Below, piece by piece: positions 1 through 7,330 of a stretch of DNA of 35,730 bases. Origin of the DNA: JBDTMT01 sp033764095 (lineage in GTDB: Bacteria; Desulfobacterota; Binatia; HRBIN30; CADEER01); contig JANRJF010000429.1 of NCBI GenBank assembly GCA_033764095.1, forward strand, positions 1 through 35,730, given 5' to 3'. Below the pieces are notes generated by a model, which saw only the letters and a program-made list of their open reading frames with translations, was not told the origin of the DNA and ran no database searches. Position numbers and translations under genes: made by a program. Each line of letters starts with the position of its first letter. Positions within the stretch are counted from its first letter, which is position 1.

Positions 1-341
1 TCCTTGATGTCGAACTGGCCGTCGCCGTCCATGTAGAACGTGTAGCGCTTGGTCGCTGCCGCCCAGCCGGTGCGCAGCGCGCCGCCGTAGCCCTTGTTCT
101 GCACGTGGGTCTGCGGCTTGACGCGCGGGTTCTCCTGGTGCAGGCGGGCGAGGATCTCGCCGGTGCGATCCTTACTGCCGTCGTTGACCGGCAGGATCTC
201 GTAGTCGAGGCCGAGCGGCTCGAGGTAGGCGACCACCTGCTTCACCACCCGCTCGATGTTCGCCTCTTCGTTGTAGGCCGGCAGGATCACCGACAGCGCG
301 TCGACCGCGCCGGTCGCCTTGCCTTTCGTCGCCTCGCTCAT
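1..341 (-). CDS. GT2 glycosyltransferase, Dol-P-Man-synthase-like (3' end cut by window edge)
   Basis: The first 113 codons are visible and the rest lies beyond position 1. After a short leader the protein reads LSVILPAYNEEANIERVV, the classic GT2 nucleotide-binding start. It then has VNDGSKDRTGEIL, NKGYGGALRTG and YMDGDGQFD, the last being the metal-binding D-x-D site. This spacing is typical of the DPM1-like branch of GT2, which loads mannose or glucose from a nucleotide sugar onto a polyprenyl phosphate at the cytoplasmic face. The ATG at 341 was chosen because an AGGGG Shine-Dalgarno lies 8 nt upstream. The gene diverges from the zinc-ribbon gene, with 29 bp between the starts. Such enzymes feed GT-C glycosyltransferases, several of which occur in this window. 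The exact sugar cannot be told without the C-terminal half, which may carry membrane segments. Confidence 0.85.
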   Translation of the reverse strand, partial: MSEATKGKATGAVDALSVILPAYNEEANIERVVKQVVAYLEPLGLDYEILPVNDGSKDRTGEILARLHQENPRVKPQTHVQNKGYGGALRTGWAAATKRYTFYMDGDGQFDIK

Positions 342-370
342 AATACAGTCCCCTCGGTCGTGGCCGGCTG

Positions 371-1474
371 ATGATCATCGAGTGTCCCCATTGCGGCACC
401 CGCTTTCGTTTCGACGAGCGGCAGGTCTCGGACAGCCGATCGATGCTCAAGTGCGCGCGCTGCAAGCGCGTCTTTCCGGCTCCGGGTCATCAGTCTCCAG
501 CGCGCCCGCGCCCGAAGCCGCCGGCGTCGGATCCGAACCTGTCGTTCGACTTCGACGACGATGACGAGTGGCGGGCGCCAGAATTGACCTCTGAGGATGT
601 ACCGGAAGACGGCTTCCTGCTCAACGCTCCGGCCGCCCCCAAGGCGCCGCGCCCCAAGCCGCGCAAGCGGCCGCCGGCGCCGGAGCAGACGGCGCTGCGC
701 TTCGACGCCGCGGCCGAGGAGGGCGAGGACGACGAGGAGCCGGAGGAGGACGACGACGCGCTGGCCGACGACGACCAGGCCGACGACGCCGACGCGGACG
801 ACCCGGCGGTGCCGGCGCGCGCGGCGGTGGAAGCGGACGCGCCGTTGCTGATCACCGACGACGAGCCGGCGCCGCGCAGCGTGTCGCGCAAGAAGCCGCC
901 GCTGGCGGCGCGGGCGGCGCCGCCGCGCATGCGCGGCGGAGGAGGAGGCATCGGGGTGCGGTCGGTATTCGTGTTCCTCGCCGTGGTGGTGGGCGCCTAC
1001 GGGGCGCTCACCTGGTCACTGCTCGACGATCCCGACTGGGCGCGCCGGCTGACGCTGTCGCTGCCGGTGATCGGCTCGACGCTGCGCGAGCGCAGCGCCG
1101 GCGACGCCGTCGCGCTGATCGACGTCGAAGGACACTATGAGCGGACCAAGGACGGCAAGGCGGTGTTCGTCATCACCGGCAAGGCAGTGAACCGCTCACC
1201 CGAGTCGCTGCGCAAGCTGGAGATCCTCGCCGTCCTGTACGACGCCAACCAGCAGCGCATCGAGCAGCAGGTCACCGCCTGCGGCAACCCGCTGGAGGCG
1301 AAGATCCGCGAGCTCAGCGTGCCTCAGGTGTCGATCCTGCGCAGCATCAAGCCGCCGCCCGACTTCGGCGTGCAGCCCGGCGCGCAGTGCCCATTCGCCA
1401 GTATCTTCGTCGACGTACCGGAGCGCGCCGCGACCTATACGACCGAGGTCTCGCGCGCGCAGCGCACCACCTGA
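371..1474 (+). CDS. MJ0042-type zinc-ribbon membrane protein with DUF3426-like C-terminal domain
   Basis: The 367-residue protein opens with a zinc ribbon of the MJ0042 finger type: Cys5-Pro-x-Cys8 and Cys28-x-x-Cys31, followed by RVF. Residues 40-190 are a low-complexity linker rich in Pro, Asp and Glu, so probably disordered. One membrane segment follows at about 198-217 (VFVFLAVVVGAYGALTW). The C-terminal domain, about 230-360, is a beta-rich region with ITGKAVNRS and LEILAVLYD, typical of DUF3426/FxLYD-like domains. The finger would be cytoplasmic and the C-terminal domain periplasmic. The precise role is unknown. The start at 371 gives the usual MIIECP opening of this family. It converges on tatA with a hairpin between the two genes. 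Confidence 0.8.
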   Translation: MIIECPHCGTRFRFDERQVSDSRSMLKCARCKRVFPAPGHQSPARPRPKPPASDPNLSFDFDDDDEWRAPELTSEDVPEDGFLLNAPAAPKAPRPKPRKRPPAPEQTALRFDAAAEEGEDDEEPEEDDDALADDDQADDADADDPAVPARAAVEADAPLLITDDEPAPRSVSRKKPPLAARAAPPRMRGGGGGIGVRSVFVFLAVVVGAYGALTWSLLDDPDWARRLTLSLPVIGSTLRERSAGDAVALIDVEGHYERTKDGKAVFVITGKAVNRSPESLRKLEILAVLYDANQQRIEQQVTACGNPLEAKIRELSVPQVSILRSIKPPPDFGVQPGAQCPFASIFVDVPERAATYTTEVSRAQRTT

Positions 1475-1478
1475 CCGA

Positions 1479-1494
1479 GCCCGGTCGGCCGGGC
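1479..1494. terminator. Hairpin between convergent genes, candidate bidirectional terminator
   Basis: GCCCGG and CCGGGC form a perfect 6-bp stem around a TCGG loop. It fills most of the 23-bp gap between the stop of the zinc-ribbon gene (1474) and the stop of tatA (1498). There is no T-run on either side, so it is not a textbook intrinsic terminator. Position and symmetry make a shared terminator the simplest reading. Confidence 0.45.
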
Positions 1495-1497
1495 CGT

Positions 1498-1710
1498 TCA
1501 GGCCTGGCGCGGCGGCTCGTCGCCGGCGGGCGGCGGCGGGTCGGTCTTCGGCGGCGTCACGTCGATCTCGTCCGGGCGCGAGACTTCCTTCTTGAAGCTG
1601 CGGATCCCGCGGCCGAGACCGGAGCCGATCTCGGGCAGCTTGCCCGCGCCGAAGATGATCAGGACGATCACCAGAATGATGATCATCTCGCCAATGCCGA
1701 GACCAAACAT
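1498..1710 (-). CDS. tatA: Twin-arginine translocase subunit TatA/TatE
   Basis: The 70-residue protein has the TatA/E layout. A short periplasmic N-terminus and one membrane helix (residues about 3-20, GLGIGEMIIILVIVLIIFG) are followed by the conserved FGAGKLPEIGSGLGRGI hinge and amphipathic helix. A charged, Pro-rich tail ends the protein. TatA oligomers form the pore that moves folded proteins across the inner membrane once TatBC has docked a twin-arginine signal peptide. Length and the F-G-x-x-K-L-P motif are normal. AGGG sits 7 nt before the ATG at 1710. No tatB or tatC is in view, so the receptor subunits must be encoded elsewhere. A probable Tat substrate is encoded at 8951-9826. Confidence 0.93.
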   Translation of the reverse strand: MFGLGIGEMIIILVIVLIIFGAGKLPEIGSGLGRGIRSFKKEVSRPDEIDVTPPKTDPPPPAGDEPPRQA

Positions 1711-1809
1711 GCCGCGACCCTAGTCAAGCCTCCCGAGCGGCGCAAGGGCGAACGTACACCGCCTGGCGGTCGCCTTTGTTTCGCCACCGCGCCTCGCTAA
1801 TCTGGCGCG

Positions 1810-2937
1810 ATGCAGCCGCGCGCCCGGAGTGCGATCAGCACCGCGCTCTCGCTCGCCCTGCACATGCTGCTGCTCTTCTGGGTGATGGGGGTGACCATCA
1901 GCCAACCGCCGAGCAGCGAGCCGCCTCCCCTGCCGGTCAAGATCCTCGAGCCGCGCCAGCGTCCGCTGCCCAAGCCGGCCAAGCCGCCGCAGCAGGTGGC
2001 CAAGGCGCAGCCGCCGGCGCCGCCGGTGCAGGAGCCGCCCCCGGACGTGCCGCCGGAGCCCAAGCCCGAGGCCCAGCCGGAGAAGAAGCTGCCGCTGCCG
2101 GAGCAGATCGTCAGCCCGCCGGACGTGCCGCCCAACGCCGCCCCGCCCGACACGCGGCTGAAGAGCGACCGCGACGTGACGGTCGAGAAGCAACAGGTGA
2201 AGAAGGGCGAGCCCAAGCCGGGCGAGTCGGCACCGGGCGAATCGGCCGCCGCCGAGAAAGCCAAACCGCCGCCGAAGCCACCGGCGCCGAAGCCGCAGGC
2301 CAAGCCGGCCGCCAAGCCGGCGGCGCCGGGACGCGAGAAGCCGCCGCAGGTGGCGGCGTTGAAGAACCTCGACCTGCTGCCCAACGCGCTCAAGCTGGCG
2401 CAGGAGGGCTATGGCCAACCGGCCGAGGAGATCCCGCAGGAGGAACGCGTCGAGCGCCGCCTGACGCGCGGCGGCGCCGACGGCCTGTTCATCCCCACCG
2501 GACCGACCGGCACGCTCGACTACCTGCCCGACATCCGCGAGGGCGACATCACGCTGCTCAACACCAAGGCCGACATGTTCGCGCCGTTCGTGCGCCGCGT
2601 CGCCGTGCGCGTCTTCCAGAACATGCTCATCACGCTGAAGAAGGACCTCGGCAACGCCAACCTGTCGACGTTGGAGAACGTCGAGGCCGAGGCGGTGATG
2701 AGCCCGGGCGGCGAGATGCTCGGCTATTCCGTCACCAAGCGCTCGACGCGCGTCGCGCTGTCGCTCGACCGCCGCCTGCAGCAGGCCTGCACGGTCGGCT
2801 TCTTCGACCGCAACCCGCCGCCCGGGGCGCGCGCCAAGGACGGCAACATCCATTTCGTCTTCGTCGCCACGTTCGAGGCGCAGCCGACCCCGCGCGGCCT
2901 CGCCTACGCGGTGATGCTCGGCACCGGACTGCTCTGA
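1810..2937 (+). CDS. TonB/TolA-like energy transducer protein
   Basis: The 375-residue protein has a short cytoplasmic N-terminus and one membrane anchor at about 10-31 (STALSLALHMLLLFWVMGV). A long Pro/Lys/Glu-rich linker (about 35-200) contains many K-P-P and E-P-P steps, as in TonB linkers that span the periplasm. The last 110 residues form a compact domain with EAVMSPGGEMLGYSV, SLDRRLQQAC and a final HFVFVATFEA strand, matching the pattern of TonB C-terminal domains. TonB proteins pass proton-motive force from ExbBD to outer-membrane transporters; TolA does the same for envelope integrity. No exbB or exbD is nearby, so the partner is unknown. The ATG at 1810 is the first that includes the membrane anchor. 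uppP follows 14 bp after the stop. Confidence 0.75.
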   Translation: MQPRARSAISTALSLALHMLLLFWVMGVTISQPPSSEPPPLPVKILEPRQRPLPKPAKPPQQVAKAQPPAPPVQEPPPDVPPEPKPEAQPEKKLPLPEQIVSPPDVPPNAAPPDTRLKSDRDVTVEKQQVKKGEPKPGESAPGESAAAEKAKPPPKPPAPKPQAKPAAKPAAPGREKPPQVAALKNLDLLPNALKLAQEGYGQPAEEIPQEERVERRLTRGGADGLFIPTGPTGTLDYLPDIREGDITLLNTKADMFAPFVRRVAVRVFQNMLITLKKDLGNANLSTLENVEAEAVMSPGGEMLGYSVTKRSTRVALSLDRRLQQACTVGFFDRNPPPGARAKDGNIHFVFVATFEAQPTPRGLAYAVMLGTGLL

Positions 2938-2951
2938 CGGAGATTATCGCC

Positions 2952-3740
2952 ATGGTGTGGCTGCAGGCGCTGTTGCTGGGGCTGGTCGAGGGCGCCACGG
3001 AATTCCTGCCGGTCTCCTCCACCGGCCACCTGATCATCGCCTCCGACTGGCTGCACTTTCCCGAAGCGCAGCGCGCCACCTTCGAGATCTTCATCCAGCT
3101 CGGCGCCATCCTGGCGGTGTACTGGCATTACCGCCGCGAGCTGCTGGCGCTGGCCGCCGGCGCGACGCGCGAACCGGTGGCGCGCGACCTGGTTGGCAAG
3201 CTGCTGCTCGCCTTCCTGCCGGCGGCGGCGGTCGGCTTCGTCGCGCACCACTGGATCGAGGCGCACCTGTTCAGCGTCCCCGCCGTCGCCTGGGCGCTGA
3301 TCGTCGGCGGCGTCCTGATGTGGATCATCGACCGCGCCCCGCGCACCGCCAGCGTGCACCGCATCGAGGCGGTCGGCTGGCGCGCCGCCCTCGCCATCGG
3401 CGCCGCGCAGGTGGTGTCGCTGTTCCCCGGCATGTCGCGCGCCGCCGCGACCATCGTCGGCGGCCTGCTCGCCGGACTCGACCGCCCCACCGCGACGCAG
3501 TTCTCCTTCTACCTGGCGCTGCCGACGCTCACCGCCGCCAGCCTCTACAGCCTGCTGAAAGCGCTCGGCGACATCGACGCCGGCGCCGCCGGCGCCCTCG
3601 CCGTCGGCTTCGTCGCCGCCTTCGTCACGGCCCTGGCGGTCATCCGCGTCTTCCTGCGCTACGTGCAGACGCACGACTTCGTGCCCTTCGCGATCTACCG
3701 CATCGCCTTCGGACTGCTGCTGCTGCTCTGGGGGCGATGA
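2952..3740 (+). CDS. uppP: Undecaprenyl-diphosphatase (BacA/UppP family)
   Basis: A 262-residue polytopic membrane protein of normal family length. Both signature motifs are present: EGATEFLPVSSTGHL at residues 13-27 and SLFPGMSRAAATI at 156-168, which contains the catalytic Ser/Arg. UppP removes a phosphate from undecaprenyl diphosphate and so returns the lipid carrier used for peptidoglycan, O-antigen and other glycans. It also gives some bacitracin resistance. The ATG at 2952 gives the expected MVWLQALLLG start. It lies 14 bp after the TonB-like gene in the same direction and is probably cotranscribed. The carrier it recycles is also what the sugar transferase at 20995-21627 would use. Confidence 0.95.
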   Translation: MVWLQALLLGLVEGATEFLPVSSTGHLIIASDWLHFPEAQRATFEIFIQLGAILAVYWHYRRELLALAAGATREPVARDLVGKLLLAFLPAAAVGFVAHHWIEAHLFSVPAVAWALIVGGVLMWIIDRAPRTASVHRIEAVGWRAALAIGAAQVVSLFPGMSRAAATIVGGLLAGLDRPTATQFSFYLALPTLTAASLYSLLKALGDIDAGAAGALAVGFVAAFVTALAVIRVFLRYVQTHDFVPFAIYRIAFGLLLLLWGR

Positions 3741-3745
3741 CCAGG

Positions 3746-3767
3746 CGCCGCGGCAGCGCGCGCGGCG
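3746..3767 (+). terminator. GC hairpin just after uppP, candidate terminator
   Basis: CGCCGCG (3746-3752) pairs with CGCGGCG (3761-3767) around an 8-nt loop, five bases after the uppP stop. No T-run follows, so termination efficiency is uncertain. The rest of 3741-3945 holds no recognisable gene. Confidence 0.35.
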
Positions 3768-3873
3768 GCACACATCCGACCTCGCCATCCTGCTCGTCGC
3801 CCGCCATCACATTTCGCACCATTTCAGCGCGGGAAAACTGGTGGGCGCCGGGCAGCGGCGCGCGCTTTAATCC

Positions 3874-3902
3874 TTGACAGGGATGGCCGAAGCGGGCACA
3901 AA
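3874..3902 (+). promoter_or_regulatory. Possible promoter (-35 TTGACA) for the cysteine-rich protein gene
   Basis: An exact TTGACA sits at 3874-3879. Seventeen bases later the hexamer CACAAA matches only 3 of 6 of the -10 consensus. The candidate +1 would lie shortly before the ATG at 3946. If real, it argues that translation starts at 3946 and not at the TTG (3874) or ATG (3883) that overlap the box. Confidence 0.25.
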
Positions 3903-3945
3903 AAGGCCGTCTTCGGAATCCGCAGCGCGCGATGACGGTGGGCTG

Positions 3946-4323
3946 ATGAGACGAGATCGCTGGCTGATCTTCACTTTTGTTCCGGCGCTCCTGCTGTTCA
4001 ACGCCTTCGTCGTCCTCAACTACACCGGCCTCGCCTACGAACCCTTCAGCTGGAAGGCGTTCGCCCAGATGTACCCGGACGGCGCCGCGTGTGTCCTCGA
4101 CGCCGATTGTCAGTCGGGCAACTGCGTCGATGACGTCTGCTGCAACAGCGCGTGCGACGGGCCGGACCAACTGTGCGATCAGCCCGGCCGCGAGGGCACC
4201 TGCGTGACCGTCCAGACCGCGCCGGCGCCGGCGTTGTCGGGCCTCGGCCTGCTGGTCGCGTCGCTGATCCTCACCGGGTTGGGCGGCATCGGCCTGCTGC
4301 GCCGGCGGCGCGCCAACTCCTGA
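3946..4323 (+). CDS. Short Dickkopf-like cysteine-rich protein with IPTL/PEP-CTERM-like tail
   Basis: From the ATG at 3946 the protein is 125 residues. An N-terminal membrane or signal segment (WLIFTFVPALLLFNAFVVL) is followed by a Cys-rich module containing ACVLDADCQSGNCVDDVCC and CDQPGREGTC. This pattern is common in surface proteins of Deltaproteobacteria-like genomes. The C-terminus has a PALSGLG motif, a hydrophobic stretch and RRRR, which resembles IPTL-CTERM/PEP-CTERM sorting tails that are recognised and cut at the membrane. No exosortase or rhombosortase gene is in view, so processing is a guess. In-frame starts at 3874 (TTG) and 3883 (ATG) would only add a polar leader and lack a well-spaced Shine-Dalgarno. 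The function is unknown; surface display is likely. Confidence 0.65.
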   Translation: MRRDRWLIFTFVPALLLFNAFVVLNYTGLAYEPFSWKAFAQMYPDGAACVLDADCQSGNCVDDVCCNSACDGPDQLCDQPGREGTCVTVQTAPAPALSGLGLLVASLILTGLGGIGLLRRRRANS

Positions 4324-4361
4324 AGTCGGGCTCCCGCCGTCGGAGCGGAAGCGCCAGCCCT

Positions 4362-4375
4362 CGCGACGCGTCGCG
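4362..4375. repeat. 14-bp perfect palindrome at the start of the GT-C-like gene
   Basis: CGCGACGCGTCGCG reads identically on both strands and its last base is the G of the proposed GTG start at 4375. It could fold into a hairpin that masks the start, or be a protein-binding site, or be chance in such GC-rich DNA. Confidence 0.35.
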
Positions 4376-6084
4376 TGAAACTGGCAGCCGTCCCAGTCGC
4401 CGCCGGCGTCCTGCTGGCGATCTACGTCGCCGCGTTCGTCGCCCTGCCGCCGGGCGTCTTCTACTCACCGGACGAGGGCGCCAAGTACCTGCAGCTGCGC
4501 ACCATCGGCTGGGATGGCGGCCTGACCTACCGGGTTGCCTACGGCGGCGGCGATCTCGATCCGACCTACCGCTTCTACCCCACCCACTGTCGCCACCTCG
4601 ACATCTACCCGCTGCCGCTACCCGACGGCGGCGTGCGCCTGCAGTGGCCGATCTGGTTCGCCCTCGTCACCGCCTGGCCGACGGCACTGCTCGGCTTGCG
4701 CGGCCTCTACGTCGTCCCGCTGCTCAGCGGCTGGATCGCCGCGCTGCTGAGCGGCTGGCTGGCGGCGATCTACGACCGCCGCCTGGCCGCCTGGGCGATT
4801 CTCGCCGTCGGCCTGGCGACGCCGGTGGCGTTCTTCAGCCAGACCTATTGGGAGCACACGCTGGCGACCGCTCTGGCGCTGGCGGCGGTCGCGCTGCTCG
4901 CCGCGCGCGACGCCCGCCCCGGCGTCGCGTGGCTGGGACTGCCACTGCTGCTGGCGGCGATCGCACTGCGCATCGAACTGGTCGCCCTGGCCGCCGCCGT
5001 CGGGCTGGCCCTCTGGATGACCCCGGCCGCCTCCGGCGCGACGACGCGCCCGCCGCGCTGGTGGCTGCGGCTGGCCGCCGGCGCGCTCGGCCTTGCCGCG
5101 GGGCTGGCCTGGCTGGCGCCCTTCATTCCCTTTCGCCACGTCTGGGCGCTCAGTGAACTGCCCGACTACCTGCGCGGCGCGGTCGCCAAGCTGCCGCATC
5201 TGCGCGCGGCGCTGGTCGCGCTGCTGATCGACGCGCCGGGCAACAGCGCGCCGGCGCTGCCGGAATGGACACGCGCCGTCGCCGCGCTGGCGTTTGGCGC
5301 GGCCGCCGCGGCGCCGTTTCTGCCCGGCCGCGCGCGCAACGCGGTTGGCGTCGCCGCATGCAGCGTGGCGCTGGTCTTCAGCGCCACGCTGGCGTCGCAT
5401 CCGGCGCCCTACATGTCGGTGCACGGCCTGCTGCCGGTGGCCCCGTTCCTCATCCTGGCCGCCTGGGCGCTGCCCGACGCGCTGCGCAGCCGCCGCGTCG
5501 ATCGTCGCTTCGTCGCCTGCCTGACGGTGCTGTACCTGGTGTGCGGCACCGCCCTGCAGTTCATCTTCACCATCGATGCGGAGGGCCGCTACCGCACCGG
5601 CCTCGAATGGGGCAATCGCTACCTGATGCTGCTCTATCCGCTCGGCACCGTGTTGGCGCTGGCGGGTATCACCGCCTGGCGGCGCGCCACCGACGGCGCG
5701 CTGCGCCAGCTGGTCACCGGCCTGGCCGTGGCGTTGCTGCTGTGCGGCGTGCAGAGCGGGCTGCGCGGCCTGTGGGTCTTGTACGGCAGCCGCACGCTGG
5801 TCGCCGAGTGGCAGGCCGCCGTCGCTCGACACGGTCCGCTGGTCAGCGACATCTGGTGGCTGCCGGCGGCGATGGCGCCCCATTTTGCGAACGAGCCGAT
5901 GTTCTGCGTACGCGATCGGGCGGAGCTGGCGGAGTGGATCGAGCTGGCCGCCGCGCACGGCGTCGAGACCTTCACCGTGGCGACCTTCCGCGACCTCGCC
6001 CCGCCCGCTGCGGCGGCCGCCGACGCCGGGCGCGTCCCGGTCGCCGGACTGCGCGTCACCCGCTACCGGCTCGGCGGTGGTTGA
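4375..6084 (+). CDS. Polytopic membrane protein, GT-C-like glycosyltransferase
   Basis: The 569-residue protein has roughly a dozen hydrophobic segments and so spans the inner membrane many times. The first periplasmic loop holds SPDEGAKYLQLRTIGWDGG, with an acidic D-E pair placed as in GT-C enzymes that use polyprenyl-phosphate sugars. Other stretches such as QTYWEHTLATALALAA and GRYRTGLEWGNRYLMLLYP recur in uncharacterised bacterial relatives. A role in moving a lipid-linked sugar to a glycan or protein on the outer face of the inner membrane is inferred from fold and neighbours. The start is GTG 4375, since no ATG in frame precedes the first membrane segment; no clear Shine-Dalgarno is present. 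The GT4 gene begins 34 bp after the stop. Confidence 0.7.
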   Translation: MKLAAVPVAAGVLLAIYVAAFVALPPGVFYSPDEGAKYLQLRTIGWDGGLTYRVAYGGGDLDPTYRFYPTHCRHLDIYPLPLPDGGVRLQWPIWFALVTAWPTALLGLRGLYVVPLLSGWIAALLSGWLAAIYDRRLAAWAILAVGLATPVAFFSQTYWEHTLATALALAAVALLAARDARPGVAWLGLPLLLAAIALRIELVALAAAVGLALWMTPAASGATTRPPRWWLRLAAGALGLAAGLAWLAPFIPFRHVWALSELPDYLRGAVAKLPHLRAALVALLIDAPGNSAPALPEWTRAVAALAFGAAAAAPFLPGRARNAVGVAACSVALVFSATLASHPAPYMSVHGLLPVAPFLILAAWALPDALRSRRVDRRFVACLTVLYLVCGTALQFIFTIDAEGRYRTGLEWGNRYLMLLYPLGTVLALAGITAWRRATDGALRQLVTGLAVALLLCGVQSGLRGLWVLYGSRTLVAEWQAAVARHGPLVSDIWWLPAAMAPHFANEPMFCVRDRAELAEWIELAAAHGVETFTVATFRDLAPPAAAAADAGRVPVAGLRVTRYRLGGG

Positions 6085-6118
6085 CCGCGCCACGCGGCGT
6101 CGGGATTGGTGCACGCGC

Positions 6119-7330
6119 GTGCGCGTTCTGCTGCTCTGCCAGCTCCTGCCGTACCCCGCCGACAGCGGGACGCGGATGAAGACCTGGAACCTGGTGCGAT
6201 GGCTCGGCGCGCGCACCGAGCTCACCCTGGTCGGCTTCGCGCGCGACGAGTCACACGACGACCTGGCGGTGCTGCGGCGGCACTGCAGCGTGGTCCACAC
6301 CGTGCCGCTGACGCGCGAACCGTGGCGCGACGGGCTGGCGCTGGGCCGCACGCTGTGGTCGGGCCGGCCGTGGGTGATCGAGCGCGACCGCCGGCGCACC
6401 ATGCACGCGCTGGTGCGCGCGGTGACGCGCGCGCAGCGCTTCGACGTCGTCCACATCGACCAGCTCACCATGGCGCAGTACGCCGGGGCGTGCGCCGCGG
6501 CGCACACCGTGCTCGACCTGCACGACGTCCTCTCGCGACTCTCCGCGCAACTCGCGGCCAGCCCGCACGCGCCATGGCAGGCCTGGCTGTGGCGGCGCGA
6601 CTGCCGGCGCTTGCGCGCGTACGAGCGATCTATCGCGCAGCGCGTCGACACGATCCTCACCGTCAGCCAGGCCGATCGCCGCGCGCTGGCGGAGGTGATC
6701 GGCCCCGGCCGGCAGGTCACCGTGCTACCGATCGGCATCGACGTCGAGGCGCTGGCGCCGCTGGCGCGGGCGGACGGCGGCGCACGCATCGTGTACATCG
6801 GGACCATGTTCTGGCCACCCAATGCGGAGGCGGTGGCGTGGTTCCTCCGCGCCGTCTGGCCACGCATCCGCGCCGCGCGTCCCGACGCGCAGTTCGCGGT
6901 GATCGGCGCCCGGCCGCCGCGCGCGCTACGCGCCGCGGCGCGCGGTGATCGTCGCGTGTCGTTTCACGGCTACGTCGCCGACCCCGCGCCGCTGCTCGCC
7001 GGTGCGGCGGTGACCATCGCGCCGCTGCGGTCGGGCTCCGGCATGCGCGTCAAGATCCTGACCGCGCTGGCCCAGGAGCTCCCGGTGGTGACGACCAGTC
7101 TCGGCTGCGAGGGCATCGACGTCGTTGCCGGCCGCGACGCGCTGATCGCCGATACGCCTGAGGCGTTCGCCGCGGCGACGCTGCGGCTGCTCGACGATGC
7201 CGCCCTGGGACGCGAGTTGGGCCGCAACGGCCGGCGCCTGATCGAGGCGCGCTACGACTATCGCAGCGTGCTGGCTGGCCTCGAACCGATCTACGGCGCC
7301 GGCCCGGCGGGCGGGCCCAGGTCGTCGTGA
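6119..7330 (+). CDS. GT4-family glycosyltransferase, stp1-like
   Basis: With the GTG at 6119 the protein is 403 residues, normal for a GT-B glycosyltransferase. It opens with the first Rossmann strand VRVLLLCQLLPYPADSGTRM. The N-terminal acceptor domain is followed by the donor domain, with VYIGTMFWPPNAEAV, VSFHGYVADPAPLLAGA and the nucleotide-sugar motif APLRSGSGMRVKILTAL. These features resemble the sugar transferases found beside PEP-CTERM/EpsH exopolysaccharide loci (TIGR03087 type), as does the GT4 at 21627-22934. It would act at the cytoplasmic membrane face. A GTG at 6077 would overlap the previous gene by 8 bp and add 14 residues; I prefer 6119 because it begins at the first beta strand. 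Its stop overlaps the DUF2723 start (GTGA). Confidence 0.85.
   Translation: MRVLLLCQLLPYPADSGTRMKTWNLVRWLGARTELTLVGFARDESHDDLAVLRRHCSVVHTVPLTREPWRDGLALGRTLWSGRPWVIERDRRRTMHALVRAVTRAQRFDVVHIDQLTMAQYAGACAAAHTVLDLHDVLSRLSAQLAASPHAPWQAWLWRRDCRRLRAYERSIAQRVDTILTVSQADRRALAEVIGPGRQVTVLPIGIDVEALAPLARADGGARIVYIGTMFWPPNAEAVAWFLRAVWPRIRAARPDAQFAVIGARPPRALRAAARGDRRVSFHGYVADPAPLLAGAAVTIAPLRSGSGMRVKILTALAQELPVVTTSLGCEGIDVVAGRDALIADTPEAFAAATLRLLDDAALGRELGRNGRRLIEARYDYRSVLAGLEPIYGAGPAGGPRSS

Noticed and set aside
1776..3740. Continuous plus-strand frame that would fuse a 390-residue N-terminal part to UppP
   Set aside because: The upstream part is the wrong frame of the TonB-like gene. UppP has its own ATG at 2952 with the correct family start.
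4618..6867. Very long minus-strand open frame (749 codons)
   Set aside because: It lies opposite the GT-C-like and GT4 genes, has low-complexity Arg/Gln-rich composition and no family motifs. It is a shadow caused by high GC.
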